From positions 20,755 through 84,754 of the forward strand of contig JAKFXR010000037.1 in NCBI GenBank assembly GCA_021731285.1: DNA of 64,000 nucleotides, given 5' to 3'. Below, one piece after another: positions 9,470 through 18,793 of this stretch (its first letter is position 1; each line of letters opens with the position of its first letter). The notes beneath the pieces are model-generated. The model made no database searches, was not told the origin of the DNA, and saw only the letters and a program-made list of their open reading frames with translations. Both the position numbers and the translations under genes were made by a program. Origin of the DNA: Polaromonas sp. GTDB lineage: Bacteria; Pseudomonadota; Gammaproteobacteria; Burkholderiales; Burkholderiaceae_C.

Positions 9470-11587
9470 TCAGCCCTGGTCCTGACCCTGGGAAGGACGA
9501 TCCAGCAGCACTTTCATGGAGAGCTTGACGCGGCCTTTTTCGTCGGTCTCCAGAACCTTGACCTTGACGATCTGGCCTTCGGTCAGGTAGTCGGTCACGC
9601 GTTCGACACGCTCATGGGCGATCTGGCTGATGTGCAGCAGGCCATCCTTGCCGGGCATCAGGTTGACCAGTGCGCCGAAGTCCAGGATCTTGGTGATCGC
9701 GCCTTCGTAGACCTTGCCGATTTCGACTTCGGCGGTGATCTCGGCGATACGGCGCTTGGCTTCGTCGGCCTTGGCGCTGTCGTTGGACGCGATGGTGATG
9801 GTGCCGTCTTCCTCGATGTTGATCTGGGTGCCGGTCTCTTCGGTCAGCGCACGAATGACGGCGCCGCCCTTGCCGATCACATCACGGATTTTCTCGGGGT
9901 TGATCTTCATCACGTAGAGACGCGGCGCGAAGTCAGAGACTTCAGCCTTGGCTTCGCCCATGGCTTCCTGCATCTTGCCGAGGATGTGCATGCGGGCTTC
10001 CTTGGCCTGTGCCAGTGCGACCTGCATGATTTCCCTGGTGATGCCCTGGATCTTGATGTCCATCTGCAGCGCGGTGATACCGGCAGTGGTACCTGCCACC
10101 TTGAAGTCCATGTCGCCCAGATGATCTTCGTCACCGAGGATGTCGGTCAGCACGGCAAAGCGGTTGTCTTCCTTGATCAGGCCCATGGCGATACCGGCCA
10201 CGTGGGCTTTCATCGGCACGCCAGCGTCCATCAGCGACAGGCAGCCGCCGCAGACCGACGCCATCGACGAGGAACCGTTGGACTCGGTGATCTCGCTGAC
10301 CACACGCATGGTGTACGGGAATTCTTCCTTGGTCGGCAGCACGGCGATCAGCGCGCGCTTCGCAAGCCGCCCATGACCAATTTCGCGGCGTTTCGGGCTG
10401 CCGACACGGCCGGTTTCGCCGGTGGCGAACGGAGGCATGTTGTAGTGCAGCATGAAGCGGTCTTCATAGTCGCCCGACAGTGCGTCGATGCGCTGCGCGT
10501 CACGCTCGGTGCCCAGCGTGGTCACCACCAGCGCCTGGGTTTCGCCGCGTGTGAACAGGGCCGAACCGTGGGTACGGGGCAACACGCTGTTGCGGATTTC
10601 GATCGCGCGCACGGTGCGGGTATCGCGGCCGTCGATACGCGGCTCGCCGGACAGGATCTGGCTGCGAACGATTTTGGCTTCAATGTCAAACAACATGCCT
10701 TCGACAGCCACGCTGTCAAACGCGGCGCCGTCGGCCTTGAGCGCGGCCATGACTTCGGAGGTCACCACGCGGCAAGCCTGGGTACGGGCCTGCTTGGCGC
10801 GGATCTGGTAAGCGGCTTGCAGCTTGGCTGCAGCCAGCTCATTGACCTTGGCGATCAGCGGCTCGTCCTTGGCTGGCGCTTGCCAGGCCCAGACCGGTTT
10901 GCCAGCGTCACGAACCAGTTCGTGAATGGCGTTGATGGCGATGTTGCCCTGCTCATGGCCAAACACCACGGCGCCCAGCATGATTTCTTCGGACAGCTGT
11001 TTGGCTTCGGACTCGACCATCAGCACGGCAGCTTCGGTACCGGCCACCACCAGATCCATCTGCGAATCCTTGAGCTGGGTCTTGCCGGGGTTGAGCACGT
11101 ACTGGCCGTCGATGTAAGCCACACGTGCGGCGCCGATGGGGCCGTTGAACGGGATGCCGGAGATCGACAGGGCGGCACTGGAAGCGATCAGCGCCGGGAT
11201 GTCGCCTTCGACTTCGGGGTTGAGCGACAGCACGTGGATCACGACCTGCACTTCGTTGAAGAAGCCTTCAGGAAACAGCGGGCGGATGGGGCGGTCGATC
11301 AGGCGCGAGGTCAGGGTTTCGAATTCGCTGGGGCGGCCTTCACGCTTGAAAAAGCTGCCGGGAATGCGGCCGGCTGCATAGGTTTTCTCGAGGTAGTCGA
11401 CGGTCAGCGGGAAAAAGTCCTGGCCGGGCTTGGCATCGGCCTTGGCAACCACGGTGGCCAGCACCACGGTACCGTCCATGTCAACCAAAACAGCGCCGCC
11501 GGACTGGCGCGCAACTTCGCCGGTTTCCATGGTGACCTTGTGCTGGCCCCACTGGAAGGACTTGGTAACTTTATTGAAAATGCTCAT
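9470..11587 (-). CDS. pnp: polyribonucleotide nucleotidyltransferase (PNPase)
   Basis: Phosphorolytic 3'-5' exoribonuclease and degradosome component. It is 705 aa with two RNase PH-like domains (residues about 10-225 and 310-540), an alpha-helical linker, a KH domain ([19 protein letters not shown] near 560) and a C-terminal S1 domain ([19 protein letters not shown] near 635-660). The start [14 protein letters not shown] is family-typical. It follows rpsO on the same strand, the classic rpsO-pnp pair, and a conspicuous leader hairpin lies upstream. Confidence 0.97.
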   Translation of the reverse strand: MSIFNKVTKSFQWGQHKVTMETGEVARQSGGAVLVDMDGTVVLATVVAKADAKPGQDFFPLTVDYLEKTYAAGRIPGSFFKREGRPSEFETLTSRLIDRPIRPLFPEGFFNEVQVVIHVLSLNPEVEGDIPALIASSAALSISGIPFNGPIGAARVAYIDGQYVLNPGKTQLKDSQMDLVVAGTEAAVLMVESEAKQLSEEIMLGAVVFGHEQGNIAINAIHELVRDAGKPVWAWQAPAKDEPLIAKVNELAAAKLQAAYQIRAKQARTQACRVVTSEVMAALKADGAAFDSVAVEGMLFDIEAKIVRSQILSGEPRIDGRDTRTVRAIEIRNSVLPRTHGSALFTRGETQALVVTTLGTERDAQRIDALSGDYEDRFMLHYNMPPFATGETGRVGSPKRREIGHGRLAKRALIAVLPTKEEFPYTMRVVSEITESNGSSSMASVCGGCLSLMDAGVPMKAHVAGIAMGLIKEDNRFAVLTDILGDEDHLGDMDFKVAGTTAGITALQMDIKIQGITREIMQVALAQAKEARMHILGKMQEAMGEAKAEVSDFAPRLYVMKINPEKIRDVIGKGGAVIRALTEETGTQINIEEDGTITIASNDSAKADEAKRRIAEITAEVEIGKVYEGAITKILDFGALVNLMPGKDGLLHISQIAHERVERVTDYLTEGQIVKVKVLETDEKGRVKLSMKVLLDRPSQGQDQG

Positions 11588-11661
11588 GTTTTATCTCCAC
11601 TAATTTCAAGCACTTGAGGCAGTGCAGGAGGCCCGGAGTGGTGGCTGGCAGAACACGATGC

Positions 11662-11706
11662 CATTCCACAAAATGCCTGTGATTGCAGGACTCTTTTTGT
11701 GGAATG
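11662..11706 (-). promoter_or_regulatory. pnp leader hairpin (candidate RNase III / autoregulation site)
   Basis: The minus-strand RNA has 12-bp perfect arms CATTCCACAAAA (complement at 11695-11706) and TTTTGTGGAATG (11662-11673), with an internal CCTG/CAGG stem. Its base is 75 nt before the pnp start. In E. coli a leader duplex at a similar place is cut by RNase III and mediates PNPase autocontrol. The structure is seen; the function is inferred by analogy. Confidence 0.6.
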
Positions 11707-11741
11707 ACACAGCGCGTGATCGTTTTGCCTTGCTCCGAAGT

Positions 11742-11780
11742 AAAAAACGCCTGAGCTAGTTAACTAACTCAGGCGTTTTG
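11742..11780 (-). terminator. intrinsic terminator after rpsO
   Basis: Near-perfect hairpin with arms AAAACGCCTGAG and CTCAGGCGTTTT and a loop of about 14 bases. On the minus strand it ends in a run of six T, 16 bp past the rpsO stop. It should attenuate read-through from rpsO into pnp, and it is symmetrical enough to work in both directions. Confidence 0.85.
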
Positions 11781-11795
11781 CAGTCGTATCAGCGA

Positions 11796-12062
11796 TTATT
11801 TACGCAGGCCAAGCTTGGCAATCAGCGCAACATAACGGGCCGCATCTTTGGACTTCAGGTAGTCCAGCAGCTTGCGGCGGCGGCTCACCATGCGCAGCAG
11901 GCCACGGCGACCGTGGTGATCCTTGGCATGGGTTTTGAAATGGGGCATCAGTTCATTGATGCGACCGGTCAGCAGGCCAACCTGGACTTCCGGGCTGCCG
12001 GTGTCGTTGGCAGCACGTTGATTGGCCAGAACGATGTCGGCCTTGATGGATTTCGCGATCAT
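11796..12062 (-). CDS. rpsO: 30S ribosomal protein S15
   Basis: Primary 16S rRNA-binding protein of the small-subunit platform, 88 aa and full length. The family motif [37 protein letters not shown] is readable in segments at residues about 22-58, and [10 protein letters not shown] follows. The start [10 protein letters not shown] at 12062 is chosen over a five-codon upstream extension because S15 proteins begin this way. It is followed by a strong terminator and then pnp. Confidence 0.97.
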   Translation of the reverse strand: MIAKSIKADIVLANQRAANDTGSPEVQVGLLTGRINELMPHFKTHAKDHHGRRGLLRMVSRRRKLLDYLKSKDAARYVALIAKLGLRK

Positions 12063-12187
12063 GTTTTTCCTTCGCACCTCGGTGCACTTGCGAGCGGCTC
12101 AGTGTTCCCGAAGTGGGAGTTGACCGGGGCCGTCGTGTTCTGCAGCAGCCTGTCATTGCCAGGCATGCTTTTGCGCAGAGCCTTGGA

Positions 12188-13384
12188 TTATAGCCCAGGC
12201 GCGCGGGCCCGTCCAAGCCAGTCGGTCAGACGATCCACCCCCTGGCGCAACCGCCCCAGGTCCTGACTGGCAAAACACCAGCGCAGCCAACCCTGCAGCT
12301 CGGGTGAAGGGTCCGAAGTGAAGGCATTGCCTGGGGCCAGCCCCAGCCCCGCCTCCACCACCAGCCGTTTGGCGGTCTCGAAAGAGTCGCCCTGCCCGGC
12401 CAAACGGAAAAAGGCGTACATGCCGCCCGGGGCAGGGGCGACCTGAACGCCGGGCACGCCCTGCAGCAGCGGCACCAGGGTGTCCCGGCAATTTTTCAGG
12501 TGCGCCACCACCTGCGGAGTCACCTCATCGGTGCGCGCCAGAGCAACCACGCCGGCGCGCTGGATAAATACCGGTGCGCACGAGGTGTTGAACTCCACCA
12601 GCTTCCCGAAGTGGATGGTGGCGGACGCCGGCAGCACCAGCCAGCCCAGGCGCCAGCCCGTCATCAGAAAGCTTTTGGAAAAGCTGTGGGCCACCATCAG
12701 CCGGTCCTCTGGCAAGGCGATGTCCAGGAAACTGGGCGCGCAGCCATTGGGGCTGCTTCCGTAATACAGGCGCTCGTAGACTTCGTCGGCCAGAATCCAG
12801 GTTCCGGTGCGACGGCAATGCACCAGCAGAGCCTCCTGCTCGGCACGGGTCAGCGTCCAGCCGGTCGGGTTGTTGGGCGAATTGACAATCAGCAGCCGGG
12901 TTGCGGGCGTGATGGCAGCAAGCAGTTCATCCATGTCAAGTCGCCACTGACCGCCCGCCGGCCTGAGGCTCACACATTGCACCCGCCCGCCCATGATGGC
13001 CGGCTGTGCGGTCAGGTTGGGCCAGACCGGCGTGACAGCCACCACATGGTCACCGGCGCTGACCAGCGCCTGCACCGCCAGCATCAGCGCGTTGACACCG
13101 CCCGAGGTGACAGCAATGCGGTCCGCGCCAACAGGCGGAGCGCCTTCGCAGCGCAGTGCAGTGCAATAACTGGCAATCGCCTCACGCAGCTCGGGCAGAC
13201 CGAGGTTGTGCGCATAAAAAGTTTCACCACGGGTCAGTGATTCTGCGGCCGCCTCGCGGATAAAGGCCGGCGTGACCTCGTCGCTTTCGCCAAACCAGAA
13301 CTTGAGCACATCACTGCGGCCCATGCCTGCATTGGCCACCTGACGGATCAGGGACTCTTCAAGGTCAAGAACAAGCTGGCGCAT
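12188..13384 (-). CDS. pyridoxal-phosphate-dependent aminotransferase (class I/II)
   Basis: Fold-type I aminotransferase of about 398 aa. The N-terminus LEESLIRQVANAGMGRSDVLKFWFGESDE resembles the AspC-like branch in which members often carry the FWFGESD motif. The PLP lysine is in SFSKSFLMTGWRLG near residue 230, and the substrate-carboxylate region NSPNNPTGW is near 165-173. An alternative start at 13426 would overlap the upstream binding-protein gene by 22 bp, so I prefer ATG 13384. The substrate cannot be assigned; alanine or aspartate family transamination is a guess. Confidence 0.85.
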   Translation of the reverse strand: MRQLVLDLEESLIRQVANAGMGRSDVLKFWFGESDEVTPAFIREAAAESLTRGETFYAHNLGLPELREAIASYCTALRCEGAPPVGADRIAVTSGGVNALMLAVQALVSAGDHVVAVTPVWPNLTAQPAIMGGRVQCVSLRPAGGQWRLDMDELLAAITPATRLLIVNSPNNPTGWTLTRAEQEALLVHCRRTGTWILADEVYERLYYGSSPNGCAPSFLDIALPEDRLMVAHSFSKSFLMTGWRLGWLVLPASATIHFGKLVEFNTSCAPVFIQRAGVVALARTDEVTPQVVAHLKNCRDTLVPLLQGVPGVQVAPAPGGMYAFFRLAGQGDSFETAKRLVVEAGLGLAPGNAFTSDPSPELQGWLRWCFASQDLGRLRQGVDRLTDWLGRARAPGL

Positions 13385-13404
13385 GGCGACAGTGTGACAG
13401 GCCC

Positions 13405-14697
13405 TCAGGGCCGGATCATTTTGCAACTGTGCGGCTGCTCCGAGCGTGCTGCGTCGATGGTCTTGATCACCCGAAAACCGTAGCCTGAACCCTCGACATC
13501 GAACTTGACGCCGGGCGCTCCCTGTTTGTCCATCACTGCAACCAGCAAGGGCTGCTGAAACTGGTGGTCAGTGCTGCGCATCGCGCCCTTGTGCGAAGCA
13601 AACAGCACACTGGTTTTCTCCAGTTGCGCCGCCACGGCGCCTGACTCGGTCGCGCCGGCTTTCTCGATGCTTTGAGCCAGGGCTTCCACCATCAGTTGCA
13701 TGCGCATGTGCACATAGTCATCCTGCGGTTTGGGAAAGCGCTGACGGAAGGATTTGTAAAAAGCCTCGGACGGAGCACCGGCCGAATTGGGAAACCAGTC
13801 TGCCACCGCGATCACCTTGCCGACACCGGCGTCACCAATCGCCGCCGGAACCCCGAGCGCATTGCCGTAGAAGGTGTAAAAACTGCCTTCGTAACCCACT
13901 TCCCTGGCGGCCTTGACCAGCAAGGTCAGATCGTTGCCCCAGTTGCCAGTGAGCACCGCCTGCGCGCCACTGGCCTTGATCTTGGCGGCGTAGGGAATGA
14001 AGTCTTTCACACGGCCCAGCGGATGCAGTTCGTCACCCACAATCTGCACATCGGGGCGCTGCACGCCAAGCTGCCTGCGCGATTCGCGCAGCACGGCCTG
14101 GCCGAAGCTGTAGTCCTGCCCGATCAGGTAAATGCTTTTGAGTGCCTTGTCGTCCTTGAGCGCTTCCATCAACGCCGCCACGCGCATGTCGGCGTGGGCA
14201 TCAAAGCGGAAGTGCCAGTAGCTGCACTTCTCGTTGGTCAGCACCGGATCCACCGCCGAATAGTTCAGGAACAGCACGCGTTTGGACGGCTCGCGCTCAT
14301 TGTGTTTGTTGATGGCGTCGATCAGCACTGCGGCGGTCGATGAAGAGTTGCCCTGGGCCACCAGCGTGATGCCGTCGTCGATGGCCGAGCGCAGCGCCGA
14401 CAGGGCCTCTTCGTTCTGGCCCTTGCTGTCATAACGCTCAAAAACCAGGGGACGATTGCCGCCCGGCAGCTTGATGCCGCCACGTGCATTGACACGCTCT
14501 GCGGCCCACACAAGATTGCGGAACACGGCCTCTCCGGTGTTGGCAAAAGGCCCGGAGAGACTTTCAATCAAGGCCACGCGCACGGGCGCCTGGGCTGCGG
14601 CGGACTGCTGCGCAACCACGCCTGATACCAGAAGAAAAACTCCGGCAACTAGGGCCGGCACATCACGTTTCAAGAGTCGGAGACTAAAAAAATACAT
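13405..14697 (-). CDS. ABC transporter substrate-binding protein, branched-chain amino acid (Peripl_BP_6) type
   Basis: Exported solute-binding protein of 430 aa. A signal peptide is visible (LVAGVFLLVSGVVAQQSAAAQA, cleavage near residue 36). The mature chain begins VRVALIESLSGPFANTGEAV, the usual opening of LivJ/LivK-like Peripl_BP_6 proteins, with the segment IYLIGQDYSFGQAVLRE in the second lobe. No permease or ATPase genes are adjacent, so it is an orphan. Its end is 20 bp before the aminotransferase start, so the two may be co-transcribed. The ligand is unknown: amino acid, amide or aromatic acid are all possible. Confidence 0.85.
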   Translation of the reverse strand: MYFFSLRLLKRDVPALVAGVFLLVSGVVAQQSAAAQAPVRVALIESLSGPFANTGEAVFRNLVWAAERVNARGGIKLPGGNRPLVFERYDSKGQNEEALSALRSAIDDGITLVAQGNSSSTAAVLIDAINKHNEREPSKRVLFLNYSAVDPVLTNEKCSYWHFRFDAHADMRVAALMEALKDDKALKSIYLIGQDYSFGQAVLRESRRQLGVQRPDVQIVGDELHPLGRVKDFIPYAAKIKASGAQAVLTGNWGNDLTLLVKAAREVGYEGSFYTFYGNALGVPAAIGDAGVGKVIAVADWFPNSAGAPSEAFYKSFRQRFPKPQDDYVHMRMQLMVEALAQSIEKAGATESGAVAAQLEKTSVLFASHKGAMRSTDHQFQQPLLVAVMDKQGAPGVKFDVEGSGYGFRVIKTIDAARSEQPHSCKMIRP

Positions 14698-14823
14698 TCA
14701 AAAATTTCCTTGAAATTGACCGTGACAGGCCTACCTGCTCTTCAGCGGCGATCACGGTTGAGAGCCGCGAAGTGTAAGGGAAAAGTTTCTTCACTAACCT
14801 GTTAACAACCTACTGGAGTCACC

Positions 14824-15225
14824 ATGTTTTATTCTCTTGCAACACGCCCTTCCCGCAGCATTCAGCGCCCCTCCTCTCCTCTGGTGAGCAATGGCGCGCT
14901 GGACAGCTTTCTCAATGACACCTTCAGCTCCCTGTCCGGCGTCCGGTCTGCCCATTCGGCAACCGTTGAAGACGGCGAGCAGGCTTACAGCCTGCAGCTG
15001 GACGTGCCCGGTCTGGCCAAAGAGCAACTGGACATCGGCATCGAAGGTGATGTGGTGCGCGTCGCGAGCAAGGCAGACGCTGCACGTTCGGTCAAGGCCG
15101 CCTGGCGTTTTCCACTTGAAATCGATGCGTCCGCAAGCGCAGCCAAACTGGAAAACGGCGTCCTGACATTGACGCTGGCCAAGAAGATTCCGGTCAGCAA
15201 CGTGACCCAGCTCGCGATCAGCTGA
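14824..15225 (+). CDS. Hsp20/alpha-crystallin family small heat-shock protein
   Basis: Small protein of 133 aa. An alpha-crystallin-like beta-sandwich covers residues about 45-130, with the motif [23 protein letters not shown] and the C-terminal strand [13 protein letters not shown], which contains the conserved GxLTLTLxK element. The N-terminal arm contains FLNDTF. It lacks a clear C-terminal IxI/V motif. Probably an ATP-independent holdase chaperone. The start follows a good ribosome site (CTGGAG, 8 bp upstream). Its 3' end overlaps the convergent tsaD gene by 8 bp. Confidence 0.85.
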   Translation: MFYSLATRPSRSIQRPSSPLVSNGALDSFLNDTFSSLSGVRSAHSATVEDGEQAYSLQLDVPGLAKEQLDIGIEGDVVRVASKADAARSVKAAWRFPLEIDASASAAKLENGVLTLTLAKKIPVSNVTQLAIS

Positions 15226-16252
15226 TCTCGGCCAGGCTCCAGCGCGGCTTCACGTCAAAGGTGTAGCCGCGCTGCGGCGCTTCCAGCCCGGCCTGCAGGC
15301 GCATGCCAGCGGCAAGTGCAATCATGGCGCCGTTGTCGGTGCACAGGCTGAGCTCAGGGTAGTGCACCCGCATTCCTTTTTTGCCGCAGGCCGTGTTGAG
15401 CTCGCTGCGCAACAGCGCATTGGCGCCCACGCCACCGGCCACCACCAGCCGCTTCATGCCTGTTTGCTCAAGCGCCTTCACCGACTTTTTGACCAGCACT
15501 TCCACAATGGCCGCCTGGGTTGAAGCGGCCAGATCTGCGCGCGCCTGCGCGTCCATGGGCTCACCCAGCTTTTTGGCCTGGGTCAGCACCGCGGTCTTCA
15601 GCCCGGAAAATGAAAAATCCAGATCGCCGCTGTGCAGCAGCGGCCGCGGCAACTTGAATGCCTGGCCGTCACCCTGTTGTGCCAGACGGGCCAGGGCAGG
15701 CCCACCGGGATAAGGCAGACCCAGCAGCTTGGCGGACTTGTCAAACGCCTCGCCAGCCGCATCGTCAATCGTTTCGCCCAGCACTTCGTAGCTGCCGACC
15801 CCGTCGACGCGCATCAACTGGGTGTGACCGCCCGAGACCAGCAGCGCCACAAAGGGAAAAGCCGGTGCATCTGCACTTAAAAAGGGCGACAGCAAATGGC
15901 CTTCAAGATGGTGCACACCCATGGCCGGCTTGCCCAGCGCCGCAGCCAGCGAGCAGGCCACACCCGCGCCCACCAGCAAAGCGCCGGCCAGACCCGGGCC
16001 ACGTGTGTAGGCGATAACATCGACCTCGGCCAGTGAACGCTGGCCCTGCGCCATGACCTGGCTGATCAGCGGCAGCACCCGGCGGATGTGGTCACGGCTG
16101 GCCAGTTCAGGCACCACGCCGCCATAGGCCTGATGCATGTCAATCTGGCTGTGCAGCGCGTCCCCAAGCAGCACAGGCACGCCGCCCCCCGACGCGTCCA
16201 CCAGGGCCACGCCGGTTTCATCGCAACTCGATTCAATTCCCAGTACCAACAT
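15218..16252 (-). CDS. tsaD: tRNA N6-adenosine threonylcarbamoyltransferase
   Basis: Kae1/YgjD/TsaD protein of 344 aa that transfers the threonylcarbamoyl group to A37 of ANN-decoding tRNAs with TsaB and TsaE. The start [19 protein letters not shown] is diagnostic. Metal-binding histidines are in GVHHLEGHL near residue 110-118, and the motifs LVSGGHTQL and [19 protein letters not shown] follow. Full length. It is monocistronic in this window, facing the heat-shock gene with an 8-bp tail overlap. Confidence 0.97.
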   Translation of the reverse strand: MLVLGIESSCDETGVALVDASGGGVPVLLGDALHSQIDMHQAYGGVVPELASRDHIRRVLPLISQVMAQGQRSLAEVDVIAYTRGPGLAGALLVGAGVACSLAAALGKPAMGVHHLEGHLLSPFLSADAPAFPFVALLVSGGHTQLMRVDGVGSYEVLGETIDDAAGEAFDKSAKLLGLPYPGGPALARLAQQGDGQAFKLPRPLLHSGDLDFSFSGLKTAVLTQAKKLGEPMDAQARADLAASTQAAIVEVLVKKSVKALEQTGMKRLVVAGGVGANALLRSELNTACGKKGMRVHYPELSLCTDNGAMIALAAGMRLQAGLEAPQRGYTFDVKPRWSLAEIS

Positions 16253-16299
16253 CGTTAGAGTTTAAAGCCCGCCGTTGCTCCAGCCCCTCTCCAATCAAG

Positions 16300-16387
16300 C
16301 CGGGGCTGCGGAACCGGCTTCGCCGGGCCGCAGGCGCAGCGGCCCCCTCGGGGGCAGGGAGCTACACGCAGTGAGCGACCGTGGGGG
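16300..16387 (+). repeat. GC-rich dispersed repeat, copy A
   Basis: The core reads ..GCAGGCGCAGCGGCCCCCTC.. and ends ..AGCTACACGCAGTGAGCGACCGTGGGGG. Two further copies in the same orientation are at 42231-42320 and 43197-43279. It contains self-complementary parts (CCGGCTTCGCCGG-like; GGCCCCCTCGGGGGC-like). It lies between tsaD and nasT, ending 35 bp before the nasT start. Confidence 0.75.
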
Positions 16388-16422
16388 CCAGTCACTTGGC
16401 TCGAATCTTGCGTAAAACGGGT

Positions 16423-17055
16423 ATGACCCCGTCCCAGTCGCTGCGCCTCGTGATCATTGCTCCAGATCTGCTGGAAGATGTAGCAACGGACGAGCACGCC
16501 CGCAGTCAGGCGGAGCGTTCGCGCCAGTTGCGTATTGGCTTGCTGGAAGCCGGTTACAACATCGTCGCGGTTCTGCCGGCTGACACTTTCCTCGATGAGC
16601 GGCTGGCGCAGTTGCAGCCCGACATGATCATCGTGGACGCAGAAAGCGAGGCGCGTGATTCCCTCGAGCATGTGGTGATGGCCACACGCGACGCGCGGCG
16701 GCCGATTGTGCTGTTCACCAACGACAACGACACCACCCATGTGAAGGATGCGGTAGCCGCGGGTGTGTCCGCTTACATCGTGGCAGGCCTTTCGGCCGAC
16801 CGCATACGCCCCATCCTGGACGTGGCCATTGCGCGCTTCGAGCACGAACAAGGGCTCAGGCGTGAGCTGGCCGATGTCAGGACCGAGTTGCAGGACCGCA
16901 AGATCATCGACCGGGCCAAGGGCCTGCTGATGCAACGCCAGAAACTCGACGAAGCGGCTGCTTACGAAAAGCTGCGCAAGGCAGCCATGGACAAAGGCCT
17001 GCGCCTTGGCGAGGTGGCGCAGCGCATTCTGGACGCAGCCGATCTTTTGGGGTGA
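16423..17055 (+). CDS. nasT: ANTAR-domain response regulator, NasT-type antiterminator
   Basis: A 210-aa protein with a CheY-like N-terminal receiver (LRLVIIAPDLLED opens strand 1; PDMIIVDAESE carries the likely phosphoacceptor-position Asp) and a C-terminal ANTAR RNA-binding domain from about residue 147 (DRKIIDRAKGLLMQRQKLDEAAAYEKLRKAA read in parts). ANTAR proteins bind paired hexaloop hairpins and prevent transcription termination. NasT controls nitrate-assimilation operons in Azotobacter and Pseudomonas. I start at ATG 16423; an in-frame GTG upstream at 16381 begins within the repeat. No nasS gene is adjacent, so its sensor partner is not obvious. The target is probably the nrtA leader. 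Confidence 0.85.
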   Translation: MTPSQSLRLVIIAPDLLEDVATDEHARSQAERSRQLRIGLLEAGYNIVAVLPADTFLDERLAQLQPDMIIVDAESEARDSLEHVVMATRDARRPIVLFTNDNDTTHVKDAVAAGVSAYIVAGLSADRIRPILDVAIARFEHEQGLRRELADVRTELQDRKIIDRAKGLLMQRQKLDEAAAYEKLRKAAMDKGLRLGEVAQRILDAADLLG

Positions 17056-17205
17056 TGCCGCCGGCATCGCCAGCAGATTTCGCCATCAATGATTTGCCCT
17101 TTCGAGGGGAGCACCGACGTTGCTTGCGGATGCCCTCCTACGTTCGCTTACCTTTTCCCGACTTACAACGGGAGGTACATCGAACCACAACACCAAGAGG
17201 GCCCC

Positions 17206-18534
17206 ATGAGAACAGTTCAACGCTTCCTGTCCTGCCTTGTCCCGTTGCTTGCCACCTGCTTCATCGCAGCGGCACCGCAACTGGCCAATGCACAGTCCAA
17301 AAAATATGCGCCTGCAGTCACCAGCTTCGAAGTCACTGCTTCTGATCAATTGACACCCGGCAGCGATCTCGACTTCAAGCTGGAAGGCACGCCGCGTGGC
17401 CAGGCCAGCGTCCGCCTGAGCGGCATCAACAAAAACATCGTGCTGCGTGAAACCGAAAGAGGCGTCTACGAAGGCTCCTATACCCTGAGCCGACGCGACA
17501 GGCTGGGGACCCGGCCAACGGCACGTGCAACGCTGCGCGTCAAAAATGTTTCGACCATCGTCACCCAGAATCTGGCCGGTGCAACGCCCCCTGTCGCCGG
17601 CACCCCGCCAGCGGCGCCCTCTTCCGGCGCTCTGGCCATTGAGCGATTTGTCGTTACACCCGTGGCCCGCATTGAGCCAGGCGCTGAACTGCGCTTCGCA
17701 ACCGTGGGCACCCCGGGTGGTCGCGCCAGTTTTTCCATCGACGGCGTGGTGCGTGATGTGCCCATGGCCGAGGTCAGGCCCGGCCGTTATGAAGGCGCTT
17801 ACACCATCCGCCGCAATGACAATTTCCCGCCCTCACTGAACATTGTCAGTTCGCTGGCAGCCAACGGTCAGACAGCCACTTCCAAACTGAACCAGGCCTT
17901 GCTGGTGGATGCACGTCCCCCTACGATCCGCAACCTTGCGCCGCAAAACAACGAAACAGTGCCGCTGGGTCCGGTGTCTGTCTCTGCCACCTTTGACGAC
18001 CGTGGCGGCGTGGGTGTGGACCCCAAGACGGTGAAGATTCTGATCAGCGGCCAGGACGTGACTCGCGCAGCCAGCATCACGCCCCAGTTCTTGACATGGC
18101 GCGGCGACCTGCGTCCCGGCACTCATCAAGTGGAAGTCACCGCGTCAGACATTGCCGGCAATGCCGTTCGCCAGAACTGGATTTTCAACATCGCCAGCGC
18201 GCAAACCCCGATCCCGGTCACTGTATTGCCGCTGGAAGTGACCAGCCATGCCAACAACGCACAAATCAGCAGCGGCGCCATCACGGTGCGCGGTCGTACC
18301 GCCCCGGACGCCAAAGTCGACATCCAGACCCAGGTCATCGCTTCGCTGGCCGGCTTCTTCGGCATCAACCAGCCCGTGGGCAATCAGTCTGTGCGTTCGG
18401 ATGCTGCGGGCAATTTCGCCTTCACCTTCAACGCGCAGGTTCCGGTTCCCGGCGCCCGGTATGAGTCCACCATCACCGCAACCAAGGGCGACCAGACCCG
18501 GGAATCCAAATTGGTGCTGTTCCTGCAGCGCTGA
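17206..18534 (+). CDS. secreted protein of unknown function with Ig-like segments
   Basis: A 442-aa protein with a clear signal peptide (MRTVQRFLSCLVPLLATCFI.., cleavage after LANAQ near residue 30). The mature part is beta-rich. Two similar modules of about 90 aa (residues about 40-120 and 145-235) share the pattern LTPGSDLDFKLEGTPRGQASVRL / IEPGAELRFATVGTPGGRASFSI and then GVYEGSYT / GRYEGAYT, so it contains an internal duplication. Later parts look like Ig-like domains (SHANNAQISSGAITVRGRT). The start at 17206 is chosen for the signal peptide. It is monocistronic with a downstream terminator. I do not recognise a function; a periplasmic or surface role is likely. Confidence 0.75.
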   Translation: MRTVQRFLSCLVPLLATCFIAAAPQLANAQSKKYAPAVTSFEVTASDQLTPGSDLDFKLEGTPRGQASVRLSGINKNIVLRETERGVYEGSYTLSRRDRLGTRPTARATLRVKNVSTIVTQNLAGATPPVAGTPPAAPSSGALAIERFVVTPVARIEPGAELRFATVGTPGGRASFSIDGVVRDVPMAEVRPGRYEGAYTIRRNDNFPPSLNIVSSLAANGQTATSKLNQALLVDARPPTIRNLAPQNNETVPLGPVSVSATFDDRGGVGVDPKTVKILISGQDVTRAASITPQFLTWRGDLRPGTHQVEVTASDIAGNAVRQNWIFNIASAQTPIPVTVLPLEVTSHANNAQISSGAITVRGRTAPDAKVDIQTQVIASLAGFFGINQPVGNQSVRSDAAGNFAFTFNAQVPVPGARYESTITATKGDQTRESKLVLFLQR

Positions 18535-18579
18535 TCCACCAGTGACATTCCCTGCCTCAGGGAGGGGCAGAACACACGA

Positions 18580-18602
18580 GGGCAGCATGGCTGCCCTTTT
18601 TT
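18580..18602 (+). terminator. intrinsic terminator of the secreted-protein gene
   Basis: Arms GGGCAGC and GCTGCCC (18580-18586 and 18590-18596) with an ATG loop, followed by six T. It separates this gene from the nrt regulatory region. Confidence 0.85.
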
Positions 18603-18634
18603 CATGGCGGCACGCCAACGCCGAAATGGTGCGC

Positions 18635-18651
18635 CGCACAAATCCGGTGCA
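18635..18651. promoter_or_regulatory. NtrC-like enhancer site upstream of nrtA
   Basis: The dyad GCAC-N7-GTGC (GCAC at 18636-18639, GTGC at 18647-18650) matches the half-site spacing of NtrC sites. It is about 155 bp upstream of the predicted nrtA transcription start, a usual enhancer distance. An AT-rich stretch (18675-18715) lies between it and the promoter. This is a prediction from pattern only. Confidence 0.45.
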
Positions 18652-18684
18652 AAAATCATCCCAAGCCAGATCCGGTTTTCATTT

Positions 18685-18701
18685 GCTATATTTTTAATAG
18701 C
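18685..18701. repeat. AT-rich mini-palindrome (GCTAT-ATTTTTA-ATAGC)
   Basis: A member of the dispersed AT-rich palindrome family. It lies between the NtrC-like site and the sigma-54 promoter of nrtA, where a bendable AT-rich segment could help enhancer looping. Confidence 0.55.
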
Positions 18702-18777
18702 ATACTTTGCTTGCCCTTCAAGGGAAAACTGCCTGATTTACTTCCAACCCTGGTTGCTTCCCCTTCAAGACATACGC

Positions 18778-18793
18778 TGGCACGGCTATTGCT
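18778..18793 (+). promoter_or_regulatory. sigma-54 promoter of the nrt operon
   Basis: The sequence TGGCACGGCTATTGCT matches the consensus TGGCACGNNNNTTGCW at every defined position (GG at -24, GC at -12). The predicted start of transcription is near 18803, nine bases before the ANTAR-type hairpin, giving a leader of about 140 nt. Confidence 0.85.

Noticed and set aside
9614-11617. Long plus-strand open frame opposite pnp (667 codons)
   Set aside because: A codon-bias shadow of pnp: His/Gly/Asp-rich, no domain, and pnp is certain on the other strand. Same for long frames opposite nuoD (4199-5404), nasA (34803-36509), the DmsBC gene (36619-38214) and polA (52402-54840).
16397-16412. Sigma-54-like TGGCTCGAATCTTGCG upstream of nasT
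   Set aside because: GG/GC spacing is right, but transcription would start at about 16422, right at the nasT ATG, leaving no leader. Two mismatches to consensus.
17089-17205. Upstream in-frame extension of the secreted-protein gene
   Set aside because: It would hide the clear signal peptide that starts at 17206, and its composition is unlike a protein start.
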